A DNA stretch of 64,000 nucleotides from Bacteroidetes bacterium UBA6221 (lineage in GTDB: Bacteria; Bacteroidota; Bacteroidia; Chitinophagales; Chitinophagaceae), in NCBI GenBank assembly GCA_002421685.1, contig DISB01000009.1:101140-165139 (forward strand), written 5' to 3'. The notes below the pieces were generated by a model. The model ran no database searches, was not told where the DNA came from, and saw only the letters and a list, made by a program, of their open reading frames with translations. Positions 43,633 through 52,390 of this stretch are shown here, piece by piece (the first letter of the stretch is position 1; the number at the start of each line of letters is the position of its first letter). The translations under genes and the position numbers were made by a program.

Positions 43633-44760
43633 ATGACATTTAAAGAATTAGGTATAATACAACCCATACTCACCGCTCTGCACGACGAAGGCTATACTAA
43701 TCCCACACCCATACAGCAACAAGCGATACTACCGGTAGCTCAGGGCAAAGACCTGCTGGGCTGTGCACAAACAGGCACGGGCAAAACAGCCGCTTTCGCT
43801 ATTCCTATATTGCAACTACTGAGCAACACACCGGCAAAAGCACGGAACATAAGGGCGTTGATACTGACACCCACGCGCGAGCTGGCATTACAAATAGATG
43901 AAAGCCTGGCTACTTACGGTAAGAACTTGCGCATAAGGCATACCGCTATATTTGGTGGGGTGCCGCAGGGAAAACAGACAAAAATATTGCAGGCCGGCAT
44001 CGATATATTGGTAGCCACACCCGGCCGCCTGCTCGACCTGATGCAACAGGGTTATATAAGCCTTTCCGGCATAGAGATTTTTGTGCTGGACGAGGCCGAC
44101 AGGATGTTGGACATGGGCTTTGTTCATGATGTGAAAAGGCTGATAACAAAACTCCCACAACAAAGGCAAACCTTGTTTTTCTCGGCCACTATGCCGCCCG
44201 AAATACAGAAACTGGCAAACAGCATACTGAAAAACCCCGTGCATGTAAAAGTTACCCCGGTATCTTCTACCGCTCAGTCGGTAGAACAGTCAGTATATTT
44301 TGTAGACAAAAAACAGAAAAGACTCCTGCTTACTCACTTATTGAAGGACATGCGTTCATCCCGTTCGCTGGTATTTACCCGCACCAAGCATGGCGCCGAT
44401 AAACTGGTGAAAGAATTGCACAAAACGGGCATCAATGCAGCTGCTATTCATGGCAACAAATCGCAGAATGCCCGGCAGAGGGCCTTGAGCGATTTTAAAG
44501 CAAACACTATTTCCGTACTTGTGGCAACAGATATTGCCGCCCGCGGTATAGACATAGACGAGCTGCCTTATGTTATCAACTACGAGCTGCCCGAAGTGCC
44601 GGAAACCTATGTGCACCGGATAGGCCGCACGGGCAGGGCGGGCAACACAGGCACTGCAATATCCTTTTGCGATACAGAGGAGCTGGGCGACCTGAAGAGC
44701 ATACAAAAATTGATAGGTTTTAAAGTGCCGGTAGTGGGCGGCCACCCTTACGCAGGGTAG
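43633..44760 (+). CDS. DEAD-box RNA helicase, RhlE-like
   Basis: The 375-residue protein has the Q motif (TPIQQQAILP), AQTGTGKTAAFA, PTRELALQI, VLDEADRMLDMGF, FFSATMP, VATDIAARGIDI and HRIGRTGRAG in order. RhlE-type helicases unwind RNA in ribosome assembly, mRNA decay and cold adaptation. It lacks a long basic C-terminal tail. The ATG at 43633 gives the usual MTFKELG N-terminus; an in-frame ATG at 43582 would add 17 residues. It is followed 42 nt later by a cold-shock-domain gene. Confidence 0.93.
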   Translation: MTFKELGIIQPILTALHDEGYTNPTPIQQQAILPVAQGKDLLGCAQTGTGKTAAFAIPILQLLSNTPAKARNIRALILTPTRELALQIDESLATYGKNLRIRHTAIFGGVPQGKQTKILQAGIDILVATPGRLLDLMQQGYISLSGIEIFVLDEADRMLDMGFVHDVKRLITKLPQQRQTLFFSATMPPEIQKLANSILKNPVHVKVTPVSSTAQSVEQSVYFVDKKQKRLLLTHLLKDMRSSRSLVFTRTKHGADKLVKELHKTGINAAAIHGNKSQNARQRALSDFKANTISVLVATDIAARGIDIDELPYVINYELPEVPETYVHRIGRTGRAGNTGTAISFCDTEELGDLKSIQKLIGFKVPVVGGHPYAG

Positions 44761-44802
44761 TCAGGGACAAAAGAGTATATTATTAACTAAAATTATAAAT
44801 GA

Positions 44803-45246
44803 ATGGGCGAAACATTTTCAAAAAGAGAGAAACAAAAACAGAAGATCAAGGCAAAACAGGACAAAGCGCAGAAAATGAAAGAGCGCAAAGAGAATGGCAC
44901 TAAGAAGAGCTTTGAGGATATGCTGGCATACCTCGATGAGAACGGCAACCTTTCATCTACGCCGCCAGACCCCAGAAAGATGAAGACAATTTCTGTTGAT
45001 GATATCTCTTTAAGTGTTTCCAGGCAACCGGTAGATGATGATGTAGATACGCTGAGGACAGGAGTGGTTACATTTTTTAATGAAGCAAAAGGATTTGGCT
45101 TTATCGAGGACGCAAAGAACAAAGAAAGTGTTTTCGTGCATGTAAACCAGGCAAAGTACCCGCTGAAAGAAAGGGACAAAGTGACCTTCGAGGTGGAACA
45201 TAACGCCAGGGGCGCCAGCGCGGTAAACGTGCAGAAGGCAACATAG
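44803..45246 (+). CDS. Cold-shock-domain protein with charged N-terminal extension
   Basis: The 147-residue protein has a Lys/Glu-rich, probably helical N-terminus (SKREKQKQKIKAKQDKAQKM) and a C-terminal cold shock domain (about residues 83-147) with GVVTFFNEAKGFGFIED and ESVFVHVNQ, the RNP1- and RNP2-like strands. It should bind single-stranded RNA or DNA. The pairing with an RNA helicase in one operon behind a long leader suggests a cold or RNA-structure response. Confidence 0.85.
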   Translation: MGETFSKREKQKQKIKAKQDKAQKMKERKENGTKKSFEDMLAYLDENGNLSSTPPDPRKMKTISVDDISLSVSRQPVDDDVDTLRTGVVTFFNEAKGFGFIEDAKNKESVFVHVNQAKYPLKERDKVTFEVEHNARGASAVNVQKAT

Positions 45247-45296
45247 GTAAGTTGCACCGTTGTGCGACTATTATTTCATCGCTTTAAAACAAGATT

Positions 45297-45623
45297 ATGG
45301 CAAAGCAAATGTTGATTTCGTACACTATGTACAATGAGGAGGAAACGGTACAGATACCTATATCGTACGAGTTGTTGAAGGAAGGGGAGCAATACACCAT
45401 TAGCTGTGTTATCGACCAGAAGACCGAATACAAAATACCCGTATGGCTTCGTCCTTTTAAGTTCGAAATAAAGTTTACTTATCACAACCACGTCTGCGAG
45501 ACTCTTTATAGCGACTACGATAATATCTCTAACCTGGATTCCTCGCTTTTTATCGACAAGGTAAATAAGGATATCATTGCCTGCGAAAACCAGTTTAAAA
45601 CAGGAAAAAAGGTGATGGCCTGA
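45297..45623 (+). CDS. Conserved-looking protein of unknown function
   Basis: The 108-residue protein has no signal peptide or membrane segment. It is beta-strand-rich (MLISYTMYNEEETVQIPISY, WLRPFKFEIKFTYHNHVCE) and ends in a helical part. I do not recognise a family. It follows the cold-shock-domain gene by 50 nt on the same strand and precedes a palindromic terminator, so it may be the last gene of that operon. Confidence 0.6.
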   Translation: MAKQMLISYTMYNEEETVQIPISYELLKEGEQYTISCVIDQKTEYKIPVWLRPFKFEIKFTYHNHVCETLYSDYDNISNLDSSLFIDKVNKDIIACENQFKTGKKVMA

Positions 45624-45710
45624 CCATTATTTATTGTATCCGGTTACGGTCTTAACGCCTCACCGGGACTCATAATAAAGAGCGCATCGGCTCAAAGAAT
45701 ATAATATAAA

Positions 45711-45742
45711 TAACAAAGCAGGGCCCGGGCCCTGCTTTGTTA
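45711..45742. terminator. 32-bp perfect palindrome, bidirectional terminator
   Basis: TAACAAAGCAGGGCCC is followed directly by its exact reverse complement, between two convergent genes. The inner CCCGGG would form the loop. Confidence 0.85.
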
Positions 45743-45759
45743 TTTATTGCTGGGTACTT

Positions 45760-47136
45760 TTATTCTTTCACAAATTTCCCCCTCATTATCACATCGCCGT
45801 TTTGTATCTCGTATTGGTATGTGCCCGGTGTATATCCGGCAGTCTGCACCTGCATAACGCCGCCCAGGTTGCTGTGCAACTCATGTTTGCCAACTATTCT
45901 GCCGGCCATATCGTATATGTTCACAGTGGCGGTTTTGTTTATTGTCTTAGCCGGTTTTATATACAATACATCTTTCGCTGGGTTGGGAAATACAGTAAAG
46001 GCCCCGTTATCGTTTACGAGCTTGCCCACGCTGTTAGGACTATTTTTCAGCCTCAGGTTGTCAATATACAGTGTGCTGCCATCTGTCGCCGTACCGCTGG
46101 CTATTGATGAAGATATAGTAACCCATAACATCGCGGGTGGGGTAGAAGCTGATATCGGCAGTTCGAAATAGCCGTAATTGGTTAGAGGTTGCAATATCAA
46201 AGCGGCTCCCGTGCCGATGGGTGTACCACTTCCGTCGGTCAGCATTATATCTATACCACCCATATCCGTACCGGTTGTAACATATTTGTAGTAGCCGGTC
46301 AGTGTATCCACTGTTTTGGTAAAGGGCATACCGGGCATCTGGTTGGGAGCGCCTAAGGTAACTGCCGCTTCTTCTATGTATCCCGTGCCGTCATCTTTCG
46401 ATACCAGCTTCAGGGCGTAGGTGCCTGAATACTTATCGGTAGTTTTTGTCACTTCTCCCAGGCTGTAGTTTATCCAGTCGTTTACATTCTCCACGTTAAA
46501 GTTGGTCCAGGTTTCAAAATCACCGTCCGGAAATATAACATTCATGATATTATCCGAAAAAGATAGTTCATCAAGTTCCAGCCAGCTGCCCGCCTTGGGG
46601 TAACTATTGACATTGCCCGATGCGGCTGCAACGATGAGTGTATCAGGCGCTTGTGCCATTGCAGGAACCGGGAAAGTAAAATATGTAAAGGTTGACTGGC
46701 TCCCGGTAATAGGGTACATCGTGTCGCTGATGACATTGCCGTTCTTCTTGAACTTTAAGAGTATCCATGCTGTATCTCCGGCAGTTATATTATACCGGTA
46801 CGCGCCATGAAAATTAGTTGCCTGGAAAGTATATGGCACGCCACCTTCACCTGCAGTAGGGTCGTCGCTGTTACTGAAGTATGCCCCTACCGTATCCATG
46901 CCCGATACCTTGGTCTCCAGCCTGATGGCGTAACCACTTGTCGCGCCCGCCACCTTGCTCACATTGGCAAATCCGTAGTCGTAAACCGTGTACAGGTTGG
47001 AATTGTCCCATTTGTCAGGATTGTCGTAAGACAGGTTGGTCCAGTTTTCAAAATCGCCGTTGGGCAGTAATATGGGTTGGGCGTTGGTGGCTCCGTAAGC
47101 CAAAAACATTGATAAGGAAAATATCAGTTTCTTCAT
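45760..47136 (-). CDS. Secreted two-domain protein with T9SS type A sorting domain
   Basis: The 458-residue protein has a signal peptide (MKKLIFSLSMFLAYGATNAQ). Two related beta-sandwich domains begin PNGDFENWTNLSYDNPDKW and PDGDFETWTNFNVENVNDW, so the gene contains an internal duplication of the type found in carbohydrate-binding-like modules. The C-terminus FTVFPNPAKDVLYIKP to YEIQNGDVIMRGKFVK is a type A sorting domain for the type 9 secretion system. The ligand is unknown. A good promoter lies upstream. Confidence 0.85.
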   Translation of the reverse strand: MKKLIFSLSMFLAYGATNAQPILLPNGDFENWTNLSYDNPDKWDNSNLYTVYDYGFANVSKVAGATSGYAIRLETKVSGMDTVGAYFSNSDDPTAGEGGVPYTFQATNFHGAYRYNITAGDTAWILLKFKKNGNVISDTMYPITGSQSTFTYFTFPVPAMAQAPDTLIVAAASGNVNSYPKAGSWLELDELSFSDNIMNVIFPDGDFETWTNFNVENVNDWINYSLGEVTKTTDKYSGTYALKLVSKDDGTGYIEEAAVTLGAPNQMPGMPFTKTVDTLTGYYKYVTTGTDMGGIDIMLTDGSGTPIGTGAALILQPLTNYGYFELPISASTPPAMLWVTISSSIASGTATDGSTLYIDNLRLKNSPNSVGKLVNDNGAFTVFPNPAKDVLYIKPAKTINKTATVNIYDMAGRIVGKHELHSNLGGVMQVQTAGYTPGTYQYEIQNGDVIMRGKFVKE

Positions 47137-47166
47137 AAATCGAGTTTTTTAAGTTGGTATCTACAC

Positions 47167-47197
47167 CAAATCTATGCCAATATTACATATTGACAAA
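47167..47197 (-). promoter_or_regulatory. Promoter of the T9SS type A protein gene
   Basis: On the minus strand TTTG (47194-47197), 19 bp and TAGATTTG (47167-47174) match the consensus; the ATG lies 30 nt downstream. Confidence 0.7.
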
Positions 47198-47285
47198 AAA
47201 TATTAAGCATGTGGCTAATGACAATATATAATACACAAAAACCAACTTTGTGACAATGGTCACGAATCGGCAAGCTAACCATTCG

Positions 47286-47293
47286 TACCTTTG
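47286..47293 (+). promoter_or_regulatory. -7 promoter element of the DUF983 gene
   Basis: TACCTTTG is a perfect -7 match 15 nt before the ATG at 47309, and it excludes an upstream TTG start at 47291. Confidence 0.55.
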
Positions 47294-47308
47294 CAAAAAG
47301 GATTTGTT

Positions 47309-47719
47309 ATGGCGAAAGATCATCCGGCCCTGGTTCCTTCAATGCTACAGATGAAATGCCCGAATTGCAGAAAGGGCCATATGTTCACCAATAAAAGCAT
47401 CTTCCCCTTGGGTAAACTGTTGGATATGCCGGAACGATGCCCCGTTTGCGGACAAAAGTTCGAGTTAGAGGTCGGTTTTTATTACGGCACCGGTTATGTT
47501 AGTTACGGTCTTTCTGTAGCGCTGTATGTGTTCAACCTTGTCTGGTATTGGCTCATTTTTGGCCTGTCCTTTCACGACAACAGCATGATAACCTATTTCG
47601 TCACCAGCACTGTTATAGTCGTCTTGTTACAACCCTGGCTCATGCGTATTTCCAGGGTGCTTTACCTGAATATGTTTGTAAAATACGGCAAGGGCACCAG
47701 GCTCAAATCGCAGCAGTAA
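47309..47719 (+). CDS. DUF983 family membrane protein with zinc-ribbon-like Cys pairs
   Basis: The 136-residue protein has two Cys pairs (MKCPNCRKGHMF and ERCPVCGQKFE), as in a zinc ribbon, followed by GFYYGTGYVSYG and two membrane helices. This is the DUF983 layout; no function is established for the family. The ATG at 47309 is fixed by the promoter. It is followed 60 nt later by the biotin carboxylase gene. Confidence 0.85.
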   Translation: MAKDHPALVPSMLQMKCPNCRKGHMFTNKSIFPLGKLLDMPERCPVCGQKFELEVGFYYGTGYVSYGLSVALYVFNLVWYWLIFGLSFHDNSMITYFVTSTVIVVLLQPWLMRISRVLYLNMFVKYGKGTRLKSQQ

Positions 47720-47779
47720 CTTATGACTTATGCCTTGCGGACTTTCTACTTATGGCTTAAGACCCTTATCTTAGCGCCC

Positions 47780-49261
47780 ATGCAAAAAATTCTGGTGGCC
47801 AATCGTGGCGAGATAGCCCAGCGTGTAATGCGCACGGCAAGGGAAATGGGAATTAAGACAGTGGCGGTATATTCAGAGGCGGACAGGAACATGCCTTTCG
47901 TCCGTTTTGCCGACGAAGCGGTTTGTATAGGCCCGGCCCCTTCTTCCCAGTCTTACCTGCGTGCCGATAAGATCATCGAGGTAGCTAAACAAACAGGTGC
48001 GGACGCGATACATCCGGGCTATGGCTTCCTCAGCGAGAATGCATCATTTTCAAAGGCTGTCGCCGACGCGGGATTGACATTCATAGGGCCCTCTGCTTAT
48101 TCTATAGAAATGATGGGCAGCAAGATATCTGCAAAACAGGCTGCAAAGAAATTCAATGTGCCGATGGTGCCCGGTACGGAAAACCCCATAGAAACCGTAG
48201 AAGAGGCGAAAGCGATAGCAAAAGAAGCTGGTTACCCCGTGCTGATAAAAGCCTCTGCCGGCGGTGGCGGCAAGGGTATGCGTGTAGTGAACGAAGAGAG
48301 CGAACTGGAATCGCAGATGCAAATGGCTAAAAGCGAAGCGCTGAATTCCTTTGGTGATGATGCGGTGTTTATAGAAAAATATGTAGCCGCTCCCAAACAT
48401 ATCGAGATACAGGTATTGGGCGACCAGCATGGTAATTACGTTTACCTGTTCGAGCGGGAATGTTCCATACAGCGCCGCCACCAGAAGCTGATAGAAGAGG
48501 CTCCTTCAAGCTGCCTGACACCGGATATCCGCAAAGCTATGGGCGAAAGCGCGGTAGCCGTAGCACGCTCCTGTAAATACCATGGCGCGGGTACGGTAGA
48601 GTTCCTGGTGGACGACGCGCTCAATTTTTACTTCCTGGAAATGAATACCCGCCTGCAGGTAGAACACTGTGTTACCGAAATGATAACGGGCATAGACCTG
48701 GTAAAAGAGCAGATAAAAGTAGCCCGCGGCGAAAAACTGTCCTTCTCGCAAGCCGACTTAAAAATAAACGGCCATTCCATAGAATTAAGGGTATGCGCCG
48801 AAGACCCCGCCAACAACTTTTTGCCGGACACCGGCAGGCTGGATACTTACCTGCCGCCTAAAGGCCCGGGCGTCCGGGTAGATGACGGCTACGAGCAGGG
48901 TATGAATATCCCCATCTTCTATGATCCCATGATAGCCAAGCTGGTGGTACATGCCGCTACGCGGGAGGAGGCCATCGACCGCCTTTGCCGTGCTGTAGAT
49001 GAGTATTATGTCAGCGGTATCAAGACTACCCTCGGTTTTGGCAAATGGGCCGTACAGACCGAACCTTTCAGGCAGGGGAAATTTGATACAAAATTTATTG
49101 AGAAGCATTTCAGGCCCGAATATCTGCAGCAGGAAGATGAAGGAACGGAAAGAGTAGCGGCTTTGCTGTCGGCCTATGTTTGGAACACAGAAACGAAACC
49201 CGCCTCGCAACAGGCAAAACTATCATCCGGCTCATCCAACTGGAAAACCAGGCGCCGGTAA
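47780..49261 (+). CDS. accC: Biotin carboxylase (acetyl/acyl-CoA carboxylase subunit)
   Basis: The 493-residue protein begins MQKILVANRGEIAQRVMRTA and has the ATP-grasp motifs KASAGGGGKGMRVV, ERECSIQRRHQKLIEEAPS and FLEMNTRLQVEH. It carboxylates biotin on a carrier protein using ATP and bicarbonate. About 35 residues beyond the usual AccC end are polar and Lys/Ser-rich. No accB or carboxyltransferase gene is adjacent, so its partner (acetyl- or propionyl-CoA carboxylase) cannot be told. The start at 47780 gives the canonical N-terminus. Confidence 0.92.
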   Translation: MQKILVANRGEIAQRVMRTAREMGIKTVAVYSEADRNMPFVRFADEAVCIGPAPSSQSYLRADKIIEVAKQTGADAIHPGYGFLSENASFSKAVADAGLTFIGPSAYSIEMMGSKISAKQAAKKFNVPMVPGTENPIETVEEAKAIAKEAGYPVLIKASAGGGGKGMRVVNEESELESQMQMAKSEALNSFGDDAVFIEKYVAAPKHIEIQVLGDQHGNYVYLFERECSIQRRHQKLIEEAPSSCLTPDIRKAMGESAVAVARSCKYHGAGTVEFLVDDALNFYFLEMNTRLQVEHCVTEMITGIDLVKEQIKVARGEKLSFSQADLKINGHSIELRVCAEDPANNFLPDTGRLDTYLPPKGPGVRVDDGYEQGMNIPIFYDPMIAKLVVHAATREEAIDRLCRAVDEYYVSGIKTTLGFGKWAVQTEPFRQGKFDTKFIEKHFRPEYLQQEDEGTERVAALLSAYVWNTETKPASQQAKLSSGSSNWKTRRR

Positions 49262-49363
49262 TATGACAATTTTTTAACAATAAACTGCCCACCATTGTTT
49301 CATTATGACTGTCTGTTTATTCAGTAGCCGTTGTTATTGTGTAACAGTGTAAAACGTGTGGTG

Positions 49364-49711
49364 ATGAAACGAATATGTACTTGGCTTGTTGGCCTTTGCA
49401 CCTTATGGGTGCTATCCGGCGCAGATGCCTTAGCCCAATACGACCAAACCAGATGCCCGCCTAAACAAAAGTCGTGGAAGATGCGCAAATCGCTCATCAA
49501 GTTTCCCGAACTGGTAGAGCAGGAGAAGGCGAAGGAATCAAAGGAAAAGGACAGGGTGGCCGCGAAAGCACCGAAACCTGCTCCTGTTAAGTTGGCAACT
49601 GTAAAAGAAAAGGATGACCGCCAGCCCAGATATAAAAAGCAGCGCGCCCCCAAAGCAAAACTCCAGAAACTGAACAGCAGGGACGTGGCTTCTACCAAAT
49701 GTCCGCGGTAG
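49364..49711 (+). CDS. Small secreted lysine-rich protein of unknown function
   Basis: The 115-residue protein has a signal peptide (MKRICTWLVGLCTLWVLSGA to ALAQ). The mature part is strongly basic, rich in Lys, Pro and Ala (KAPKPAPVKLATVKEKDDRQ), with one Cys near each end (TRCPPK and TKCPR). It looks disordered. It could bind nucleic acid, LPS or other polyanions in the envelope, which is speculation. The ATG is chosen because it begins the signal peptide. Confidence 0.6.
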   Translation: MKRICTWLVGLCTLWVLSGADALAQYDQTRCPPKQKSWKMRKSLIKFPELVEQEKAKESKEKDRVAAKAPKPAPVKLATVKEKDDRQPRYKKQRAPKAKLQKLNSRDVASTKCPR

Positions 49712-49785
49712 CTTTTCTTTAACATTTCATGCGCAACCCGAATAACGCCGGCTTGTTCTTATTAGTGAACTAAAAGGCGTTTATT

Positions 49786-50118
49786 ATGAAACTGAATATT
49801 GCAACGGGGTTACTGATGCTGGCAATATTACTGGTGGGTTGCAGAGCAGATACAGACGCCCAGGAACGTAAAAAGAACAACGGTAAACATAAAAAAGAAT
49901 ACCATCAAAAGCGCGATGTAAGGGGCAGAAGCACCGAAGTGGTAGTGCCTGTGCCGCCACCGCCTCCCAGGCCTCCGGTGCCGGGCGAGAGGGTAGTGGT
50001 GCCTGTACCGCCGCATCCACCTGTTCCGCCACCACATCCGCCAACGCCGCCTAAACCACCGGTACCGCCTCATCCACCGGTACCACCTCCGCCACCTCAT
50101 CCACCGGTGCCCAGGTGA
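49786..50118 (+). CDS. Proline-rich lipoprotein with PPHPPVP repeats
   Basis: The 110-residue protein has a lipoprotein signal (lipobox LLVGC), a basic stretch (RKKNNGKHKKEYHQKR) and a C-terminal 60 residues made almost only of Pro, His and Val in repeats such as PPHPPVPPPHPP. Such a polyproline-II rod could span the periplasm or mediate protein contacts. The repeats are direct in DNA too (CCACCGGTACCGCC-like units). No family could be named. A strong terminator follows. Confidence 0.65.
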   Translation: MKLNIATGLLMLAILLVGCRADTDAQERKKNNGKHKKEYHQKRDVRGRSTEVVVPVPPPPPRPPVPGERVVVPVPPHPPVPPPHPPTPPKPPVPPHPPVPPPPPHPPVPR

Positions 50119-50132
50119 TAAATTCATCTATA

Positions 50133-50165
50133 TTAAAGCCCGCTCCTCAAAAGAGCGGGCTTTAA
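50133..50165. terminator. Bidirectional terminator between the proline-rich lipoprotein and glutathione peroxidase genes
   Basis: TTAAAGCCCGCTC (50133-50145) pairs perfectly with GAGCGGGCTTTAA (50153-50165). Confidence 0.85.
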
Positions 50166-50181
50166 AAATAACTGCTTGCTG

Positions 50182-50730
50182 TTATTGCTCGATTGCCTTG
50201 ATCAGCTCCGGGTCATCAGGCTTCACTTTGGGCGAAAATATTTTAACCAGGTTACCTTGCTCGTCTATAAGGTATTTCTGGAAGTTCCACTTCACGCTGC
50301 TGTCATCGTACCCGTTATATTCCTTTTTGGTAAGCCAATGATATATGGGCGCCATGTCTTTGCCTTTTACGGCTATTTTGGCTGCCATGGGGAACGTGAC
50401 CCCATAGTTCTTTTTACAGAATTCGGCTATGTCTTCATTGCTGCCCGGCTCCTGGTAGCCGAAGTTGTTGGAAGGAAAGCCCACTATTACCAGTTTGTCT
50501 TTGTACTTTTTATACATCGCTTCCAATCCTTCGTATTGGGGTGTGTAGCCGCATTCAGACGCTGTGTTCACTATCAGTATCTTCTTCCCCCGGAAGTCGG
50601 CGAAGTCGATGGTGCCGCCATCCAGTGCCTGCACTTTATAGTCGTATATACTTTTGTGCATCTGGTCTTCGGGGGCAGGCGGCGCGCCGAAGGAAAACAA
50701 ATTGAATAAAAACATCATAGTCATTATCAT
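50182..50730 (-). CDS. Glutathione peroxidase family protein (Cys type), exported
   Basis: The 182-residue protein has the active-site segment NTASECGYTPQYEGL with peroxidatic Cys, Gln in FPSNNFGYQEPG and Trp in VKWNFQKYLID. A short hydrophobic leader (MIMTMMFLFNLFSFG) suggests export. Cys-type members usually use thioredoxin rather than glutathione to reduce peroxides. Several ATG codons lie at 50730-50715, so the exact start is uncertain; a TTG at 50784 is less likely. Confidence 0.88.
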   Translation of the reverse strand: MIMTMMFLFNLFSFGAPPAPEDQMHKSIYDYKVQALDGGTIDFADFRGKKILIVNTASECGYTPQYEGLEAMYKKYKDKLVIVGFPSNNFGYQEPGSNEDIAEFCKKNYGVTFPMAAKIAVKGKDMAPIYHWLTKKEYNGYDDSSVKWNFQKYLIDEQGNLVKIFSPKVKPDDPELIKAIEQ

Positions 50731-50818
50731 AATCTGGTATTTGTTAAACCTCTCCAAATAATTCCATACAAAACTACGGAACAATTGGTTAACAGCTTTT
50801 AATCCAACTGTTATATGT

Positions 50819-50826
50819 TATTTTTG
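50819..50826 (+). promoter_or_regulatory. -7 element close to the Ig-like lipoprotein start
   Basis: TATTTTTG ends 6 nt before the ATG at 50833; an ATG at 50815 lies upstream of it and is excluded. Confidence 0.5.
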
Positions 50827-50832
50827 CCCGCA

Positions 50833-52362
50833 ATGAGGGCGTTCCGCATTCGTATTATCAGTGCTATACTATTACTGGCCATCTTTTCCGGCTGTGCCAA
50901 TATCGTGCCGCCTACCGGGGGGAAGAAGGATGTCACTCCGCCCAAACTGGTGGAAATTTCACCTGCAGACTCCCTGCTCAATACACGTGTCACAAAAATC
51001 CAGATGGAGTTTGACGAGTTCATCACGTTAAACGAACCGGGTAAGGAGATACAGGTGTCGCCGGTATTGCCGGTACCGCTTAATACCATGTCAAACGCGA
51101 AGAAGATCACGGTGAAGATACCCGACTCCCTCCTAAGGGAGAATACGACTTATCGCATCAGCTTCGGCAATGCTATCAAAGACCTGAACGAGGGCAACGC
51201 TTTTGCGGGCTTCAATTATATCTTTAGTACAGGCAGCTATTTCGACTCGCTTAAATTATACGGTATCGTATATGACGCAGCTACGGGTCGTCCAGCTACT
51301 GATATCACGGTGATGTTGTACGAAGCACACTTGCCGGATAGTGCAGTTGTAAAGGAAAAACCCTTGTATGTTACAAGGGTGACGGATAAGGGAATGTATG
51401 TGTTTTTGGGTATGCCGGCTGACTCGTTCCGCATTTATGCTTTGAAAGACGACAACGGCAACATGATTTATGATGGTGAGGAGGAGAAGATAGGTTTCAT
51501 AGATTCTGTTGTGGTACCTGTTGACAGCGTAGACCTCTCAAAGCCCGTCACCTTACGTGTGTTCAAAGAGATCGTTCCTCCCGATTCCCTGGATGAAGAG
51601 GATACAGCAACAACAGCAAAACCCCGTTTTGGCAAAAGACGTACAGACAAAGAGGATAAGGAACTGCGCTATAACGTAGCCGTAGATACATCTGACAAGG
51701 AGAAGCGTACGCACGATGTAAACAAACCGGTAAGGATAACCTTCAGCAATGCCATTGACACGTACAATACTGATAGGGTCTTCCTGAGTTTTGATAGCGC
51801 CGGTACTGATGTGGAAGCACCTTATGTCCTTAAACGCGACACAACGGAAGAAGTACTGCTGCTGGAGGCCGATTGGAAAGAAAATACTGTTTATACAATA
51901 AGGTTGCTGAAGGACTTTGCACAGGACACCATGAAATTGCTGGCCACGCCATCCAAACATAGCTTCCGCACCAAAGGGGAAGAGGATTACGGGGTGCTCA
52001 ATCTTCATATTCCTTCGCAATACTATAGCAAAAAGCACCTGCTGAAAATAACTACTGAAAAAGACACGATATATAACAAACCCGTTACCGACACCTCTGT
52101 TACCATCAGGCGGTTGAACCCGGACAAATACAGCATCTTCATCATTGTAGATGAAAACGGAAATGGCAAATGGGACACAGGCGACCTCTTCGCCAAAAAA
52201 CAACCCGAACTGGTATTGCCGTATACAGATGTGATAGAATTGAAGGCGGGATGGGAAAACGTAATTGATTTCAAAACACCACTTACAGAAGACCTTAATC
52301 CCAAACCAAAGCCTAAGGCCGGTGCACCACCCAAACGGGGGGAGAAGCCTGCCGGGAAATAA
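50833..52362 (+). CDS. Lipoprotein with N-terminal bacterial Ig-like (Big_5) domain
   Basis: The 509-residue protein has a lipoprotein signal (lipobox IFSGC). The following GGKKDVTPPKLVEISPADSL is the usual opening of Big_5 Ig-like domains, which continue through ENTTYRISFGNAIKDLNEGN. A second part has TYDPxGD-like acidic motifs (IVDENGNGKWDTGDLF). The C-terminus is Lys/Pro-rich. Such lipoproteins are common surface or envelope proteins in Bacteroidota with no fixed function. Confidence 0.78.
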   Translation: MRAFRIRIISAILLLAIFSGCANIVPPTGGKKDVTPPKLVEISPADSLLNTRVTKIQMEFDEFITLNEPGKEIQVSPVLPVPLNTMSNAKKITVKIPDSLLRENTTYRISFGNAIKDLNEGNAFAGFNYIFSTGSYFDSLKLYGIVYDAATGRPATDITVMLYEAHLPDSAVVKEKPLYVTRVTDKGMYVFLGMPADSFRIYALKDDNGNMIYDGEEEKIGFIDSVVVPVDSVDLSKPVTLRVFKEIVPPDSLDEEDTATTAKPRFGKRRTDKEDKELRYNVAVDTSDKEKRTHDVNKPVRITFSNAIDTYNTDRVFLSFDSAGTDVEAPYVLKRDTTEEVLLLEADWKENTVYTIRLLKDFAQDTMKLLATPSKHSFRTKGEEDYGVLNLHIPSQYYSKKHLLKITTEKDTIYNKPVTDTSVTIRRLNPDKYSIFIIVDENGNGKWDTGDLFAKKQPELVLPYTDVIELKAGWENVIDFKTPLTEDLNPKPKPKAGAPPKRGEKPAGK

Positions 52363-52390
52363 AATTATCTTTACGCAACTAAAGTAAAAT

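Noticed and set aside
45711..45742. 32-bp perfect palindrome considered as a mobile-element end or recombination site
   Set aside because: It lies exactly between two convergent genes and looks like the other hairpin terminators in the window.
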